This document shows, piece after piece, positions 1 through 8,223 of a DNA stretch of 55,944 nucleotides. The translations under genes and the position numbers were made by a program. Where the stretch lies: assembly GCF_030695085.1 (NCBI RefSeq), contig NZ_JAUYTS010000238.1:1-55944 (forward strand), read 5' to 3'. The stretch is from Falsiroseomonas sp. Its GTDB lineage: Bacteria > Pseudomonadota > Alphaproteobacteria > Acetobacterales > Acetobacteraceae. The notes beneath the pieces are model-generated. The model did no database searches and had not been told where the DNA came from. It was given only the letters and a program-made list of their open reading frames with translations. Each line of letters opens with the position of its first letter. The first letter of the stretch is position 1.

Positions 1-114
1 GCTCGACGGACCGCCTCTGTCGTGGTGGCGCTCCCATGGAGAACTTGGCCCATAGCGCATCCCTCCATCCAGGCGACAAGAATGCACCATCAAAGCCTGG
101 GACCAAACATCTAG
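1..114 (+). pseudogene. 3' end of an IS481-type transposase (partial)
   Basis: Frame 1 is open from the window edge to the TAG at 112-114 and ends HHQSLGPNI. The transposase fragment at the other edge of the window ends LHQTPGLNI. The DNA block at 100-115 matches the reverse complement of 55803-55818 at 15 of 16 bases. IS481-family transposases commonly end in a short HQxxGxN-type tail. Only the tail is present, so whether the element outside the window is intact cannot be told. The remaining residues are not clearly conserved, so family assignment rests on the tail and the DNA match. Confidence 0.5.
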
Positions 115-893
115 GATAACTGGCGCAGCCGCGCCGCCGTCTCCGGATCAGCAGGATAGAAGGCTTCGATCGCCAGTTCCGACAGTGTCACCTCCACTGG
201 CGTCCCGAAGACGGCGGTGGTGGACAGCAGGGCGAGCCGCCCAGCCGGGCTGTCCAGCAATAGCGGCACCACCAGGCCGCCGGGGATCAGCGCCGGGCTG
301 GAGGGCGCGGCCATGGGCGGCGCGGTCAGTGCGCGCAACTCCGTCAGCAGGGCGGCCAGCACCCCATCGCCGCTGGCCTCCACCTGCCGGTGCAGCCGTT
401 CCAGAACATGCGCGCGCCATTCGGCGAAATTGCCGATGCGCGGCGCCAGCCCGGCCGGGTGCAGGCTGAGCCGCAGCACATTCGCCGGCGGGGCCAGCAG
501 GGCAGGATCACCGATACCCTTCAATAATTTCGGCAGAACCGCATTTGCCGCCACCAGGTGCCAGTGCCGGTCCACTGCCAGGGCCGGGTTCGGCGCCTGC
601 GCATCCAGGATCATCTGCACCGCCTCCCGCATCCCGCCCATCGCCACATCCTCGCGATAGGCAGGGGCATATCCCGCCGCCAGCAGCAGCGTGTTGCGGG
701 CGCGCAGCGGCACATCGAGCTGCGTGGCAAGCCGCAGCACCATCTCCCGGCTCGGGCTGGCGCGGCCGGATTCGACGTAGCTGAGATGGCGGGTCGAGAC
801 CTCCGCATCCAATGCGAGGTCCAACTGGCTGCGGCGCCGGCGCTGGCGCCATTCGCGCAGCAAAAGGCCGATCGGCGGATGGGGCGTGGACAT
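111..893 (-). CDS. XRE-family regulator with MmyB-like ligand-binding domain
   Basis: Predicted cytoplasmic transcription factor of 260 residues. Residues about 8-65 form a Cro/C1-type helix-turn-helix, with the recognition region RHLSYVESGRASPS. Residues about 85-250 resemble the MmyB-like domain that follows this HTH in many actinobacterial and proteobacterial regulators and is thought to bind a small, possibly lipidic, ligand. The gene is divergent from the membrane protein and hydrolase at 1005-2206, and such regulators often control the neighbouring enzyme genes; that target is an inference. The TAG stop at 111-113 lies inside the IS481-like terminal block, so the last residues may have been set by an insertion. 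Confidence 0.85.
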   Translation of the reverse strand: MSTPHPPIGLLLREWRQRRRRSQLDLALDAEVSTRHLSYVESGRASPSREMVLRLATQLDVPLRARNTLLLAAGYAPAYREDVAMGGMREAVQMILDAQAPNPALAVDRHWHLVAANAVLPKLLKGIGDPALLAPPANVLRLSLHPAGLAPRIGNFAEWRAHVLERLHRQVEASGDGVLAALLTELRALTAPPMAAPSSPALIPGGLVVPLLLDSPAGRLALLSTTAVFGTPVEVTLSELAIEAFYPADPETAARLRQLS

Positions 894-990
894 GGCGGCA
901 TCCTAGCGCCGGGCTGCGCCCGCTTCCCATGACCTCCGAGGTTATCGCGCGGCGGCGGCGGGCGGGTGTTGGCTGCGGCCATCGGAACCA

Positions 991-999
991 GAAGGAGGA
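991..999 (+). promoter_or_regulatory. Ribosome binding site deciding the ATG at 1005
   Basis: GAAGGAGGA is a near-perfect Shine-Dalgarno five bases before the ATG at 1005. It supports that start over the in-frame upstream codon at 966. Confidence 0.7.
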
Positions 1000-1004
1000 C
1001 CCCG

Positions 1005-1397
1005 ATGCGAAATACTCCCCTGCTGAAACTGGCGCTGCTTGGTGATGCCGCGGCCTGCGCCGTCTCCGGCCTGTTCCTGGCCGCCGGTGCCGCAGCGCTG
1101 GCGGTGCCGCTCGGCCTGCCGGAGGCGCTGCTGCGCGGCGCCGGGCTGGCCCTGCTGCCCTGGGCGGCCTTCCTGGCCTTCACCGGCAGCCGCGCGAGCC
1201 CGTCCCGGGGCGCCGTGCTTGCGATCATCGGGCTGAACACGCTGTGGGTGCTGGACAGCCTGCTGCTGGCCGCCGGCGCCTTCGGCCTGGCGCCGCGCCA
1301 GCTCGGGGCGGGCTTCATCCTGGCGCAGGCCGCCATCGCCGCGGGCTTCACCGCGCTGCAGATCCTGGCGTTGCGCCGGGCGGCGGTGGCGGCATGA
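1005..1397 (+). CDS. Small four-helix integral membrane protein
   Basis: A 130-residue protein made almost entirely of hydrophobic helices, with about four membrane segments (near residues 8-30, 38-58, 66-90 and 98-122) and an arginine-rich C-terminal end. No catalytic motif is visible and I do not recognise a named family. The start is set by a strong Shine-Dalgarno. Its TGA overlaps the ATG of the following alpha/beta hydrolase by four bases, so the two are translationally coupled and probably work in one process. They probably share a divergent regulatory region with the XRE regulator. Confidence 0.75.
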   Translation: MRNTPLLKLALLGDAAACAVSGLFLAAGAAALAVPLGLPEALLRGAGLALLPWAAFLAFTGSRASPSRGAVLAIIGLNTLWVLDSLLLAAGAFGLAPRQLGAGFILAQAAIAAGFTALQILALRRAAVAA

Positions 1398-2206
1398 TCC
1401 GTACCCGCGATGGCGTTGCCCTGTTCCACCGCGACATCGGCCAGGGCCCGCCTGTCCTGTTCCTGGCCAGCTGGTCGCTGCCGAGCGACAGCTGGTTCCC
1501 GCAGATGCAGGCCATGGTCACGGCTGGCCTGCGGGCCGTGGCCTATGACCGGCGCGGCCATGGCCGGTCCGACGACCCGGGCCGCGGCTGGGACTACGAC
1601 ACCCTGGCCGATGATCTGGCGGATGTGCTGGCGGCACGCGACCTGCGCGGCGTCACGCTGGTCGCCATGTCCGGTGCGGCCGGGGAGGCGGTGCGCTACC
1701 TGACCCGCCATGGCCGTGGCCGCGTGGCGCGGCTGGCTTTGCTCGGCCCGGCCACGCCGCTGCTGGCCCATCGCCCGGATAATCCGCAGGGCATCCCGGC
1801 CGAGGCGCTGCAGGCGTTGCGGGCGGAGCTGGAGCGGGATTTCCCGCTCTGGCTGGCACGGAATGCGCGGGATTTCGGCGGGCCGAACGCCTCGGAGACC
1901 ATGCTGGACTGGATTTGCAGCCTCGCCCGCCAGGCCAGCCTTCCCTTCCTGCTGGGTTTTCATCGCAGCCTGGCCGAGACCGATTTCCGCGAGGAACTGC
2001 GACGGCTGGACCTGCCCGTGCTGGTCATCCAGGGCGATGCGGATGCGACCTGCCCGATCAACCCGACAGGCCGCGCTACGGTGGCGCTGGTGCCAGGCGC
2101 CAGGCTGCTGGTCTATCCGGGCGCGCCGCATGGGCTGATCGCCAGCGATCCGGCGCGGCTGGCGGCGGATCTGCTGGCTTTCGCGCGGGTCAGCCCGGCA
2201 GGGTGA
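1394..2206 (+). CDS. Alpha/beta hydrolase, haloperoxidase/esterase-like
   Basis: A 270-residue cytosolic alpha/beta-hydrolase. The oxyanion region is near FLASWSLPS, strand 4 carries YDRRGHGRSD, and the nucleophile elbow reads AMSGAAG, where Ser sits between small residues in place of the usual GxSxG. The acid is in QGDADATCP and the histidine in GAPHGL. Overall pattern and size resemble cofactor-free haloperoxidase/perhydrolase and lipolytic esterases; the substrate is unknown. The start is the ATG overlapping the stop of the membrane-protein gene. Its 3' end overlaps the convergent methyltransferase by 17 bases. Confidence 0.82.
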   Translation: MIRTRDGVALFHRDIGQGPPVLFLASWSLPSDSWFPQMQAMVTAGLRAVAYDRRGHGRSDDPGRGWDYDTLADDLADVLAARDLRGVTLVAMSGAAGEAVRYLTRHGRGRVARLALLGPATPLLAHRPDNPQGIPAEALQALRAELERDFPLWLARNARDFGGPNASETMLDWICSLARQASLPFLLGFHRSLAETDFREELRRLDLPVLVIQGDADATCPINPTGRATVALVPGARLLVYPGAPHGLIASDPARLAADLLAFARVSPAG

Positions 2207-3407
2207 GGCGCTGGCCGAGCCCCGGCTCGCCAAACCAGCGCACATGCTCCGCCACCAGGTCCAGCGACAGCGCGGCGCCTTCGGGCAGGGCGATCCGCAG
2301 CCGCGTCTCCACCGCCGCGCCGGGCGGCAGCGGCGCCTTGAGGAACTGGTGGCGGTGCCAGTTGCGGTTGGCCAGCGTGCCATCCGGCTTCAGCAGCAAC
2401 AGGCCGAGATTGACCGCACCGCGCTGCGCGCCGGAGGGCAGCCACCCGGCGCTGCCCTGATTCTCCACCCGCAGCGACAAATCCAGCCCTGTCGCATCCC
2501 GCCGCAGCGAAAGGACCTGGATCCTGGCCAGCAGCCCCTCCCGCTGGCGGCTATCCGGGCCGGCGGCGGCGGCGGGGGTGGCGCCGCGATGCAGCACGAA
2601 CATCCGGAAGCCTTCCAGCACCGGTCGCGCCAGGGCGCGATAGGTATCCGCGGCGGGGTGCGGCGGCGGCGGGCCGCGCTCGAACTCATGCATATACAGC
2701 GCCTGGAATTCGGCCACCGGCAGCATGCGCGGCCGCACGGTGAACAGGCCGACCTCCATCCGCACGAAGCCCTGCGCCTGGGCCGCGTCCCAGATCGCCT
2801 GCACCTGGATGTCGTTCTCGATCACGCCATGCCGGCGCATCTCGGCCTGGGAGGAGGAGGCGCCGGAATGGCGCGGGCCGGGTTCCATGAAGATGGCGCT
2901 GCCATCGGGTGCCAGCACGCGGGCGAATTCGGCGAGGACCGCCGCCTGGTCCGGTACATGGTGGAAAGCCTCGTGGCACAGGATGCGGTCCTGGCTGGCA
3001 TTCGCCACCGCCAGCCGAATCCCGTCATATGGCGCATAGCGCAGCTTGCCGGCGAGGTCCGGATGGTAGCGCGCATCATGCGCCGCCGCCGCCGCCAGCG
3101 CCTTGGGCGCGATATCCGTGGCCACCACACGGCAGCCCGCCTGCGCCAGTTCCCGCCCCAGCCAGGCGACACCGCAGCCGAATTCCAGCACCCGCAATCC
3201 GGGCGAGAGGTCCGCCGCTTCCAGCATCGCGCCCAGCCGCATCAGGTTTGGCCCGGCCTTGTCGAGCGGCGCGAAGGGCTTGCGGAAGCTCCAATGCTCC
3301 GGCGTCAGGTCGTCATGGGAGGCATCGGCGCGCCGCGCATGCTCGGCCAGGGGAACCTCCGCGATCAGCCGGCGGACATCGATCGGCTGGTCTGCGGCGG
3401 AACTCAC
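2190..3407 (-). CDS. Class I SAM-dependent methyltransferase with C-terminal beta-rich domain
   Basis: A 405-residue protein. Residues about 35-230 hold a Methyltransf_11-type Rossmann fold with motif I VLEFGCGVAWLGREL and the acidic loop VVATDIAP. The C-terminal 130 residues look like a beta-sandwich with the pattern RVENQGSAGW, then LLLLKPDG, LPPGAAV and DLVAEHVRWFG. Similar modules follow methyltransferases and glycosyltransferases in surface-polysaccharide loci; that is recalled, not searched. The GTG start at 3407 overlaps the preceding TGA (GTGA), making it the last gene of the molybdenum accessory operon. Any link to molybdoenzyme maturation comes from position only. Confidence 0.78.
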   Translation of the reverse strand: MSSAADQPIDVRRLIAEVPLAEHARRADASHDDLTPEHWSFRKPFAPLDKAGPNLMRLGAMLEAADLSPGLRVLEFGCGVAWLGRELAQAGCRVVATDIAPKALAAAAAHDARYHPDLAGKLRYAPYDGIRLAVANASQDRILCHEAFHHVPDQAAVLAEFARVLAPDGSAIFMEPGPRHSGASSSQAEMRRHGVIENDIQVQAIWDAAQAQGFVRMEVGLFTVRPRMLPVAEFQALYMHEFERGPPPPHPAADTYRALARPVLEGFRMFVLHRGATPAAAAGPDSRQREGLLARIQVLSLRRDATGLDLSLRVENQGSAGWLPSGAQRGAVNLGLLLLKPDGTLANRNWHRHQFLKAPLPPGAAVETRLRIALPEGAALSLDLVAEHVRWFGEPGLGQRLTLPG

Positions 3408-5059
3408 CGGCGGGGCGCCGCGTCGGGCAGGCCCTTCAGGCTTTCCGTCGTGTCGAAGTCCCGCAGCACCGCGTCGCTCGCCATCTCGACCTCCACCAAC
3501 CGGTCGGCGTGCTTCGCGGCCAGGTGGCGGGCGCCGATATCGCCGGTGATGGCCAGCATCTCGGTCAGGAATTCGCGCGACCACAGCATCGGGTTGCCCT
3601 GCTTGCCGCGGAAGGTGGGCTGTACGATGGCCCGGCTTTCATCGGGGTCGAAGGCGGACATCAGCCGGTCGAACATGGCGGCGGTGACCAGCGGCATGTC
3701 GCCGAGGCAGACCATGATGCCCTCCGCCTCCGCCGGCACCGCCGCCAGCCCGGCCTTGAGGGAGGAGGACAGGCCCTCGGCGTAGGAATCGGCATGGGCG
3801 AACAGCACCGGCCGCCCGGCCAGCGCTTCCTCGATCCGCTCCCGCTCATGCCCCGTCACCACGATGACCGGTGAGGCGTGGGAGGCCAGCACATTGTCCA
3901 CGACGCGCAGGATCATCGGCACGCCCTTGCTGTCCGGCACCAGCAGCTTGTTCAGCGGCGCCATGCGGCGGGACCGGCCGGCGGCGAGCACCAGGGCGCA
4001 GACCGTGCGCGCGCGGCGCGGCATGTTGGTCAGCGGCGGGGTGCGCGGCGCCTCGGCACGGGGCAGGGGGCGCTGCTCGATCTCCTTCAGCAGGCCGCCG
4101 ACGCCCATGCCCATGATGTCCCGCGCCGTGACCTTGCGGCCGGCGAAGATGCGGGCGAGCACCCAGTCGAAGCCGTTCAGCTTGGGGCTGCGGGCGCAGC
4201 CGGGCAGCACCATGGCCGGTACGTCGCCCACGCGGCCGAGGCAGATCAGATTGCCCGGGTCCACCGGCATGCCGAAATGCTCGATGCTGCCGCCGGCCCG
4301 CACGATCGCCGCCGGGCCGATGTCGCGCCGGTCCACCACGGCGGAGGCGCCGGCGATCAGCAGCAACTCGGCGCCCGCGCGCTTCAGCCGTGCCAGCGCA
4401 TCCGCCACCGGCCCTTCCTCATGCCGCACGCGTTCCACCGGCAGCATGGTGCCGAGCAGGGCGCGGATGCGGGTTTCCGTCGCCTCCACCGCGCCTTCCA
4501 TGACGCTTTCCTTGATGCCGGGCAGCTCCGTCAGCACCAGGCCGACACTGAGCGGACGGAACGGGTGCACCGCCAGCGCCTGTCCTGGTTTGCGGCCACG
4601 CGCCAGTGCCTCCACCACCGCCAGCACCCGGCCGGGCACGGCGAAGGGGATGATCTTGATGGTGGCCAGCATCTCCTTCGTGTCCACCACGGTGTTGTTG
4701 GCCAGGGTGGCGATGGTGATGCTTTCATCCACCGCGTTGATGCGTTCGATCAGCGCCGCGTCCAGCGTGAACAGGCCCGGGCTTTCGGCGAACAGGTTCA
4801 CCCGGCCCGTGGCCGCACGGGACCGCGCGATGAGTGGGGCCATCAGCGCATCGGCGATGCGATCCGCCGCCTCATCCTCCGGCACGTCGCCGGCTTCGAG
4901 GCGCGCGGTGATGACGTCCCGCTTGCCGGCCTCCCGCAAGGTGGCGATCGCCGCCTCGTCCAGCACCGTGCCTTTCTTCAGCACCTTGCCGGTCAGGCGG
5001 ACGGTGTGGGCGAGGACGGCGCCGCGGGCTTCATCCAGCGGAGTGGGACCGAAATTCAT
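3404..5059 (-). CDS. Molybdopterin-binding domain / MocA-like nucleotidyltransferase fusion
   Basis: A 551-residue two-domain protein. Residues about 1-340 match the MoeA/MogA-like molybdopterin-binding fold, with IAGASAVVDRRD, MPVDPGNL and LPGCARSPKLNGFD. Residues about 350-545 form a MobA/MocA nucleotidyltransferase with ALVLAAGRSRRM, the lysine in NKLL, and MVCLGDMPLV carrying the metal-binding aspartate. Proteins of this type are predicted to add CMP to molybdopterin for enzymes of the xanthine oxidase family. It overlaps the xdhC gene before it and the methyltransferase after it by four bases each. The context with XdhC and Cox accessory genes fits molybdopterin-cytosine-dinucleotide supply. 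Confidence 0.88.
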   Translation of the reverse strand: MNFGPTPLDEARGAVLAHTVRLTGKVLKKGTVLDEAAIATLREAGKRDVITARLEAGDVPEDEAADRIADALMAPLIARSRAATGRVNLFAESPGLFTLDAALIERINAVDESITIATLANNTVVDTKEMLATIKIIPFAVPGRVLAVVEALARGRKPGQALAVHPFRPLSVGLVLTELPGIKESVMEGAVEATETRIRALLGTMLPVERVRHEEGPVADALARLKRAGAELLLIAGASAVVDRRDIGPAAIVRAGGSIEHFGMPVDPGNLICLGRVGDVPAMVLPGCARSPKLNGFDWVLARIFAGRKVTARDIMGMGVGGLLKEIEQRPLPRAEAPRTPPLTNMPRRARTVCALVLAAGRSRRMAPLNKLLVPDSKGVPMILRVVDNVLASHASPVIVVTGHERERIEEALAGRPVLFAHADSYAEGLSSSLKAGLAAVPAEAEGIMVCLGDMPLVTAAMFDRLMSAFDPDESRAIVQPTFRGKQGNPMLWSREFLTEMLAITGDIGARHLAAKHADRLVEVEMASDAVLRDFDTTESLKGLPDAAPRR

Positions 5060-5772
5060 GTCTTGTCCGGCTTTGGCCCGCGGGCGGTTTCAGGTGCCGC
5101 TCTGCGGCGGGTGGCGACGATCTGGGCGAGGATGGAGACCGCGATTTCCGCGGCCGTGATGGCACCGATGTCGAGCCCGACCGGCGCGTGGATCTTCTCC
5201 AGCTCCGCCTCCGTCAGCCCCGCCTCGCGCAGTCTTTCCAGGCGCTTGGCATGCGTCTTTCGACTTCCGAGACAGCCGATGTAGAAGGCCGGGCTGCGGA
5301 GTGCGACCTCCAGCGCCGGGTCGTCCAGCTTCGGGTCGTGGGTCAGCGTGACCACCGCCGTGCGGGTATCGGGGGCCAGCGCCGTCATCGCCTCATCCGG
5401 CCAGTCGCCGGAGATTGCAACCTCGGCGCCCAGCCTTTCCTCCGTCGCGAAGGCGCGGCGCGGGTCCACCACCGTCACGGCATAGCCGAGGGTCGCGGCC
5501 ATCGGCACCAGCGCCTGCGCGATATGCACGGCACCCACCACGATCAGCCGCAGCGGCGGGTTGTGCGGGTGGATGAACCAGGTCTCGCCATCCAGCACCA
5601 GGTTGCGGGCCTTGTCGGCGCGCAGCGCGGCGGCGGCCTCGGCGGCCAGGGCGTCCGGCAGTGAATCTCCGGGGAACAGCGTCTGCGCGCCATCGGGCAG
5701 GCGGGTCAGCAGCGCCACCGGGCGCTTGGCGGCACGGGCTTCGTTCAACCGGGCGAGCAGGTCGGGCGTCAT
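5056..5772 (-). CDS. xdhC: XdhC-type maturation factor, C-terminal Rossmann part
   Basis: A 238-residue protein. An N-terminal segment of about 85 residues is followed by an XdhC_C Rossmann-like domain beginning LIVVGAVHIAQALVP and continuing with VTLTHDPKLDDPAL and CLGSRKTHAKRLERL. XdhC/CoxF-family chaperones bind sulfurated molybdenum cofactor and deliver it to xanthine dehydrogenase-type enzymes. The usual N-terminal XdhC_CoxI domain is encoded separately by the gene just upstream, overlapping by four bases, so the two products probably form one functional unit. Confidence 0.88.
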   Translation of the reverse strand: MTPDLLARLNEARAAKRPVALLTRLPDGAQTLFPGDSLPDALAAEAAAALRADKARNLVLDGETWFIHPHNPPLRLIVVGAVHIAQALVPMAATLGYAVTVVDPRRAFATEERLGAEVAISGDWPDEAMTALAPDTRTAVVTLTHDPKLDDPALEVALRSPAFYIGCLGSRKTHAKRLERLREAGLTEAELEKIHAPVGLDIGAITAAEIAVSILAQIVATRRRAAPETARGPKPDKT

Positions 5773-6092
5773 CCGAGCTTCTCGACAAAGACCTTCAGCT
5801 TGCCGCCGCAGGCCAGCCCAACTTCCCAGGCGCGATCATCCGAGATGCCGAAATCGAGCAATTGCGGCGTGCCGGTCTGCATGGTCTGCCGCGCCACATC
5901 GGCCACCGCCCCCTCGATGCAGCCACCGGAGACACTGCCCTCCATGCGGCCGGAGGCGGTGACGACCAGGCGCGAGCCGGCCGGTCGCGGGGAGGACCCC
6001 CAGGTTTCCACCACGGTGGCGATCGCCACATCCTCCCCCTCCGCCTTCCAGGCGGCGGCGGTGGCGAGAAGGTCCTCGGATTCCGCGCTCAT
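5769..6092 (-). CDS. XdhC/CoxI-type maturation factor, N-terminal part
   Basis: A 107-residue protein made only of the XdhC_CoxI domain. Signature stretches are VVETWGSSPRPAGS, GSVSGGCIEGAV and LACGGKLKVFVE. In many bacteria this domain is fused to a Rossmann domain in one XdhC protein; here the partner is the next gene, overlapping by four bases. Predicted role: binding and insertion of sulfurated molybdenum cofactor. Start and stop overlap both neighbours, so it is a real, separate gene and not a frameshift product. Confidence 0.87.
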   Translation of the reverse strand: MSAESEDLLATAAAWKAEGEDVAIATVVETWGSSPRPAGSRLVVTASGRMEGSVSGGCIEGAVADVARQTMQTGTPQLLDFGISDDRAWEVGLACGGKLKVFVEKLG

Positions 6093-7312
6093 GCCGCGCT
6101 CCTCATTCGCCCGGCGCGCGGATCCGACAGGACGGAGACCAGGTCGCGCAGGCTCGCCAGATTATGGACCGGGCGGAATTCGTCCACATGCGGAAGCATC
6201 GCCCGGATCCCCTGAGATTTGGGCTGGAAGCCGGAGTAACGCAACAGCGGGTTGAGCCAGATCAGCCTTCGGCAGGATTTCTGCAGCCGGTCCGTCGCCT
6301 CCGACAGTCCGCGCGCCCCCTCCCGGTCCAGCCCATCGGTGATCAGTAACACCACCGCGCCCTGGCCGAGCACCCGGCGCGACCAGAGGCGGTTGAACAA
6401 ATCCAGCGAATCGCCGATGCGGGTGCCGCCCGACCAATCGGGCACCGCATGGGCCACCGCCTCGAACGCGACCTCGGCATCGCGATGGCGCAGCGGGCGG
6501 GTGACGTTGGTCAGGCGGGTGCCGAACAGGAAGGTGTGGACGCGGTCGCGGTCATTCGCCACCGCATGCAGGAAGTGGATCAGGATCTGCGCGTAGCGGG
6601 CCATGCTGCCGGAGATGTCGCAAAGCGCCACCAGCGGCGGCGGGCGGACCACGCGGCGGCGGCGCGAGATGTCCAGGATCTCGCCACCCGTGCGCAGGCT
6701 TTCGCGCACCGTGGCGCGCAGATCCGTCACCGGGCCGCGCGGATCGGGGCGGAAGCGGCGGGTGGGGCGGGCATCGAGCGGCAGCACCAGGCGGCGGATT
6801 TCCCTTTTCGCGGCGGCGAGGTCGGCGGCGGACATCGCCTCGAAATCGATCGACTGCAGGCGTTCGCGCTCGCTGACCGTGAAGGTCATGTCGACGCGTT
6901 CCTCGGGCGGTTCCTCGACGGGCTTCGGCGGCTTGGGGCGGTCGCCCTGCATCGCCTCGGCCAGCCGGCGCTGCGCCGGGGTTGGCTTCGCTTGTTCCTT
7001 GAAACCATCCATCAGCGCCATCGCGGTGGCGTGGCGCGCCGCTTCGGGGTCGCGCCAGAACAGGCCGAAGGCCTGGTCGAAGACGATAAAATGCTCCTGC
7101 CGGTGCACCATGGTGGCGCGCAGCGCGGCATGGGCCTCGCCGCGGTTCCCGAGATCGATCGCGGTCAGCGCCTCGGCGCCCGCCAGCATCTCCGTCGGCC
7201 CCACCGGCACGCCGGCGCGGCGCAGCAGCCGGCCGAAGGCGAGCAGATTGACCGCCAGCGCACCGCCGGGTTCTACCGGGGGCAGGGACAGCGATGATTT
7301 CGGCGGGATCAC
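6089..7312 (-). CDS. coxE: CoxE-like VWA-domain protein
   Basis: A 407-residue protein with a charged N-terminal half and a C-terminal von Willebrand A domain. The MIDAS metal site is visible as CDISGSMARY (DxSxS) with a later LLITDGLDREG. CoxE partners the MoxR-type ATPase CoxD in maturation of the CO dehydrogenase active site in Oligotropha, and related pairs serve other molybdenum hydroxylases. It overlaps the moxR-like gene upstream and the XdhC N-domain gene downstream by four bases each. The client enzyme is not encoded in the window. Confidence 0.88.
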   Translation of the reverse strand: MIPPKSSLSLPPVEPGGALAVNLLAFGRLLRRAGVPVGPTEMLAGAEALTAIDLGNRGEAHAALRATMVHRQEHFIVFDQAFGLFWRDPEAARHATAMALMDGFKEQAKPTPAQRRLAEAMQGDRPKPPKPVEEPPEERVDMTFTVSERERLQSIDFEAMSAADLAAAKREIRRLVLPLDARPTRRFRPDPRGPVTDLRATVRESLRTGGEILDISRRRRVVRPPPLVALCDISGSMARYAQILIHFLHAVANDRDRVHTFLFGTRLTNVTRPLRHRDAEVAFEAVAHAVPDWSGGTRIGDSLDLFNRLWSRRVLGQGAVVLLITDGLDREGARGLSEATDRLQKSCRRLIWLNPLLRYSGFQPKSQGIRAMLPHVDEFRPVHNLASLRDLVSVLSDPRAGRMRSAA

Positions 7313-8223
7313 GCCGCGCTGGCCTGCTTCGCCTCGGCCACCAGCCGCGCCGCCTCTGCGCCACGGATCTTGGCGATGTCGTCCTGGTATTTCAGCAGCG
7401 CGCCCAGCGTCTCATCCACCAGGGCCGGCTCCAGTTCCCGCGCATCCAGCGCGGAAAGTGCCGCGGCCCAGTCGATGGTCTCCGCCACGCCCGGCGGCTT
7501 GAAGGTATCCGCACCGCGCACCGCCTGGACGAAGGCAACCACCTGGGCGGACAGCGCATCGCCCACCTGCGGCGCGCGGATCTTCAGGATGGCGCGTTCG
7601 CGGGCGGCGTCGGGGTAGTCCACCCAATGATACAGGCAGCGCCGGCGGATGGCGTCATGCACCTCCCGCGTCCGGTTGCTGGTGATGACGACAACCGGCG
7701 GCGTCGCGGCCTTGACCACGCCGAGTTCCGGGATGGAAAGCTGGAAATCGGCCAGGATTTCCAGAAGGAACGCCTCGAAAGGCTCATCCGCGCGGTCCAG
7801 CTCATCGATCAGCAGGACGGCCGGCTCGCCTTCCAGCGCGTCCAGCAGCGGGCGGGATTGCAGGAAGCGGCGGTCATAGATGCCACGTTCCAGGGCCGCG
7901 CGGTCCGTCGCCTCGCCGCTGGCCTCCGCCAGGCGGATCGCCATGAGCTGCCGGGCGTGGTTCCACTCATAGGCGGCGGAGGCCAGATCCATGCCGTCAT
8001 AGCATTGCAGCCGCACCAGCCGGCGCGGCAGCTGGGCCGCCAGGACCTTGGCGATCTCCGTCTTGCCGGTGCCGGGCTCCCCTTCCAGGAAGATCGGCCG
8101 GTGCATCCGCAACGCCAGGTGGATGGTGGTGGCCAGCTGCCGGTCGGCGACATAGCCGCCCGCCGCCAGCAGCCGCTGCGTGGCCGGCACGTCGGCCGGC
8201 AGGCCGGAATCGGGCACGCTCAC
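7309..8223 (-). CDS. coxD: MoxR-family AAA+ ATPase, CoxD-like
   Basis: A 304-residue AAA+ chaperone. Walker A is GEPGTGKTEI, Walker B is LLIDELDRADE, sensor 1 is VITSNRTRE, and a lid domain follows. With CoxE it forms the MoxR-VWA pair that remodels or matures metalloenzymes; in the cox system it is required for sulfur and copper insertion at the Mo-Cu site. The GTG start at 8223 overlaps the stop of coxG as GTGA. ATPase assignment is firm; the CO dehydrogenase link is from neighbours only. Confidence 0.9.
   Translation of the reverse strand: MSVPDSGLPADVPATQRLLAAGGYVADRQLATTIHLALRMHRPIFLEGEPGTGKTEIAKVLAAQLPRRLVRLQCYDGMDLASAAYEWNHARQLMAIRLAEASGEATDRAALERGIYDRRFLQSRPLLDALEGEPAVLLIDELDRADEPFEAFLLEILADFQLSIPELGVVKAATPPVVVITSNRTREVHDAIRRRCLYHWVDYPDAARERAILKIRAPQVGDALSAQVVAFVQAVRGADTFKPPGVAETIDWAAALSALDARELEPALVDETLGALLKYQDDIAKIRGAEAARLVAEAKQASAA

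Noticed and set aside
5056..6092. Frameshifted single xdhC gene
   Set aside because: Each half has its own start with a 4-bp overlap, and the same overlap style joins every gene of the operon, so two real genes are more likely than an error.
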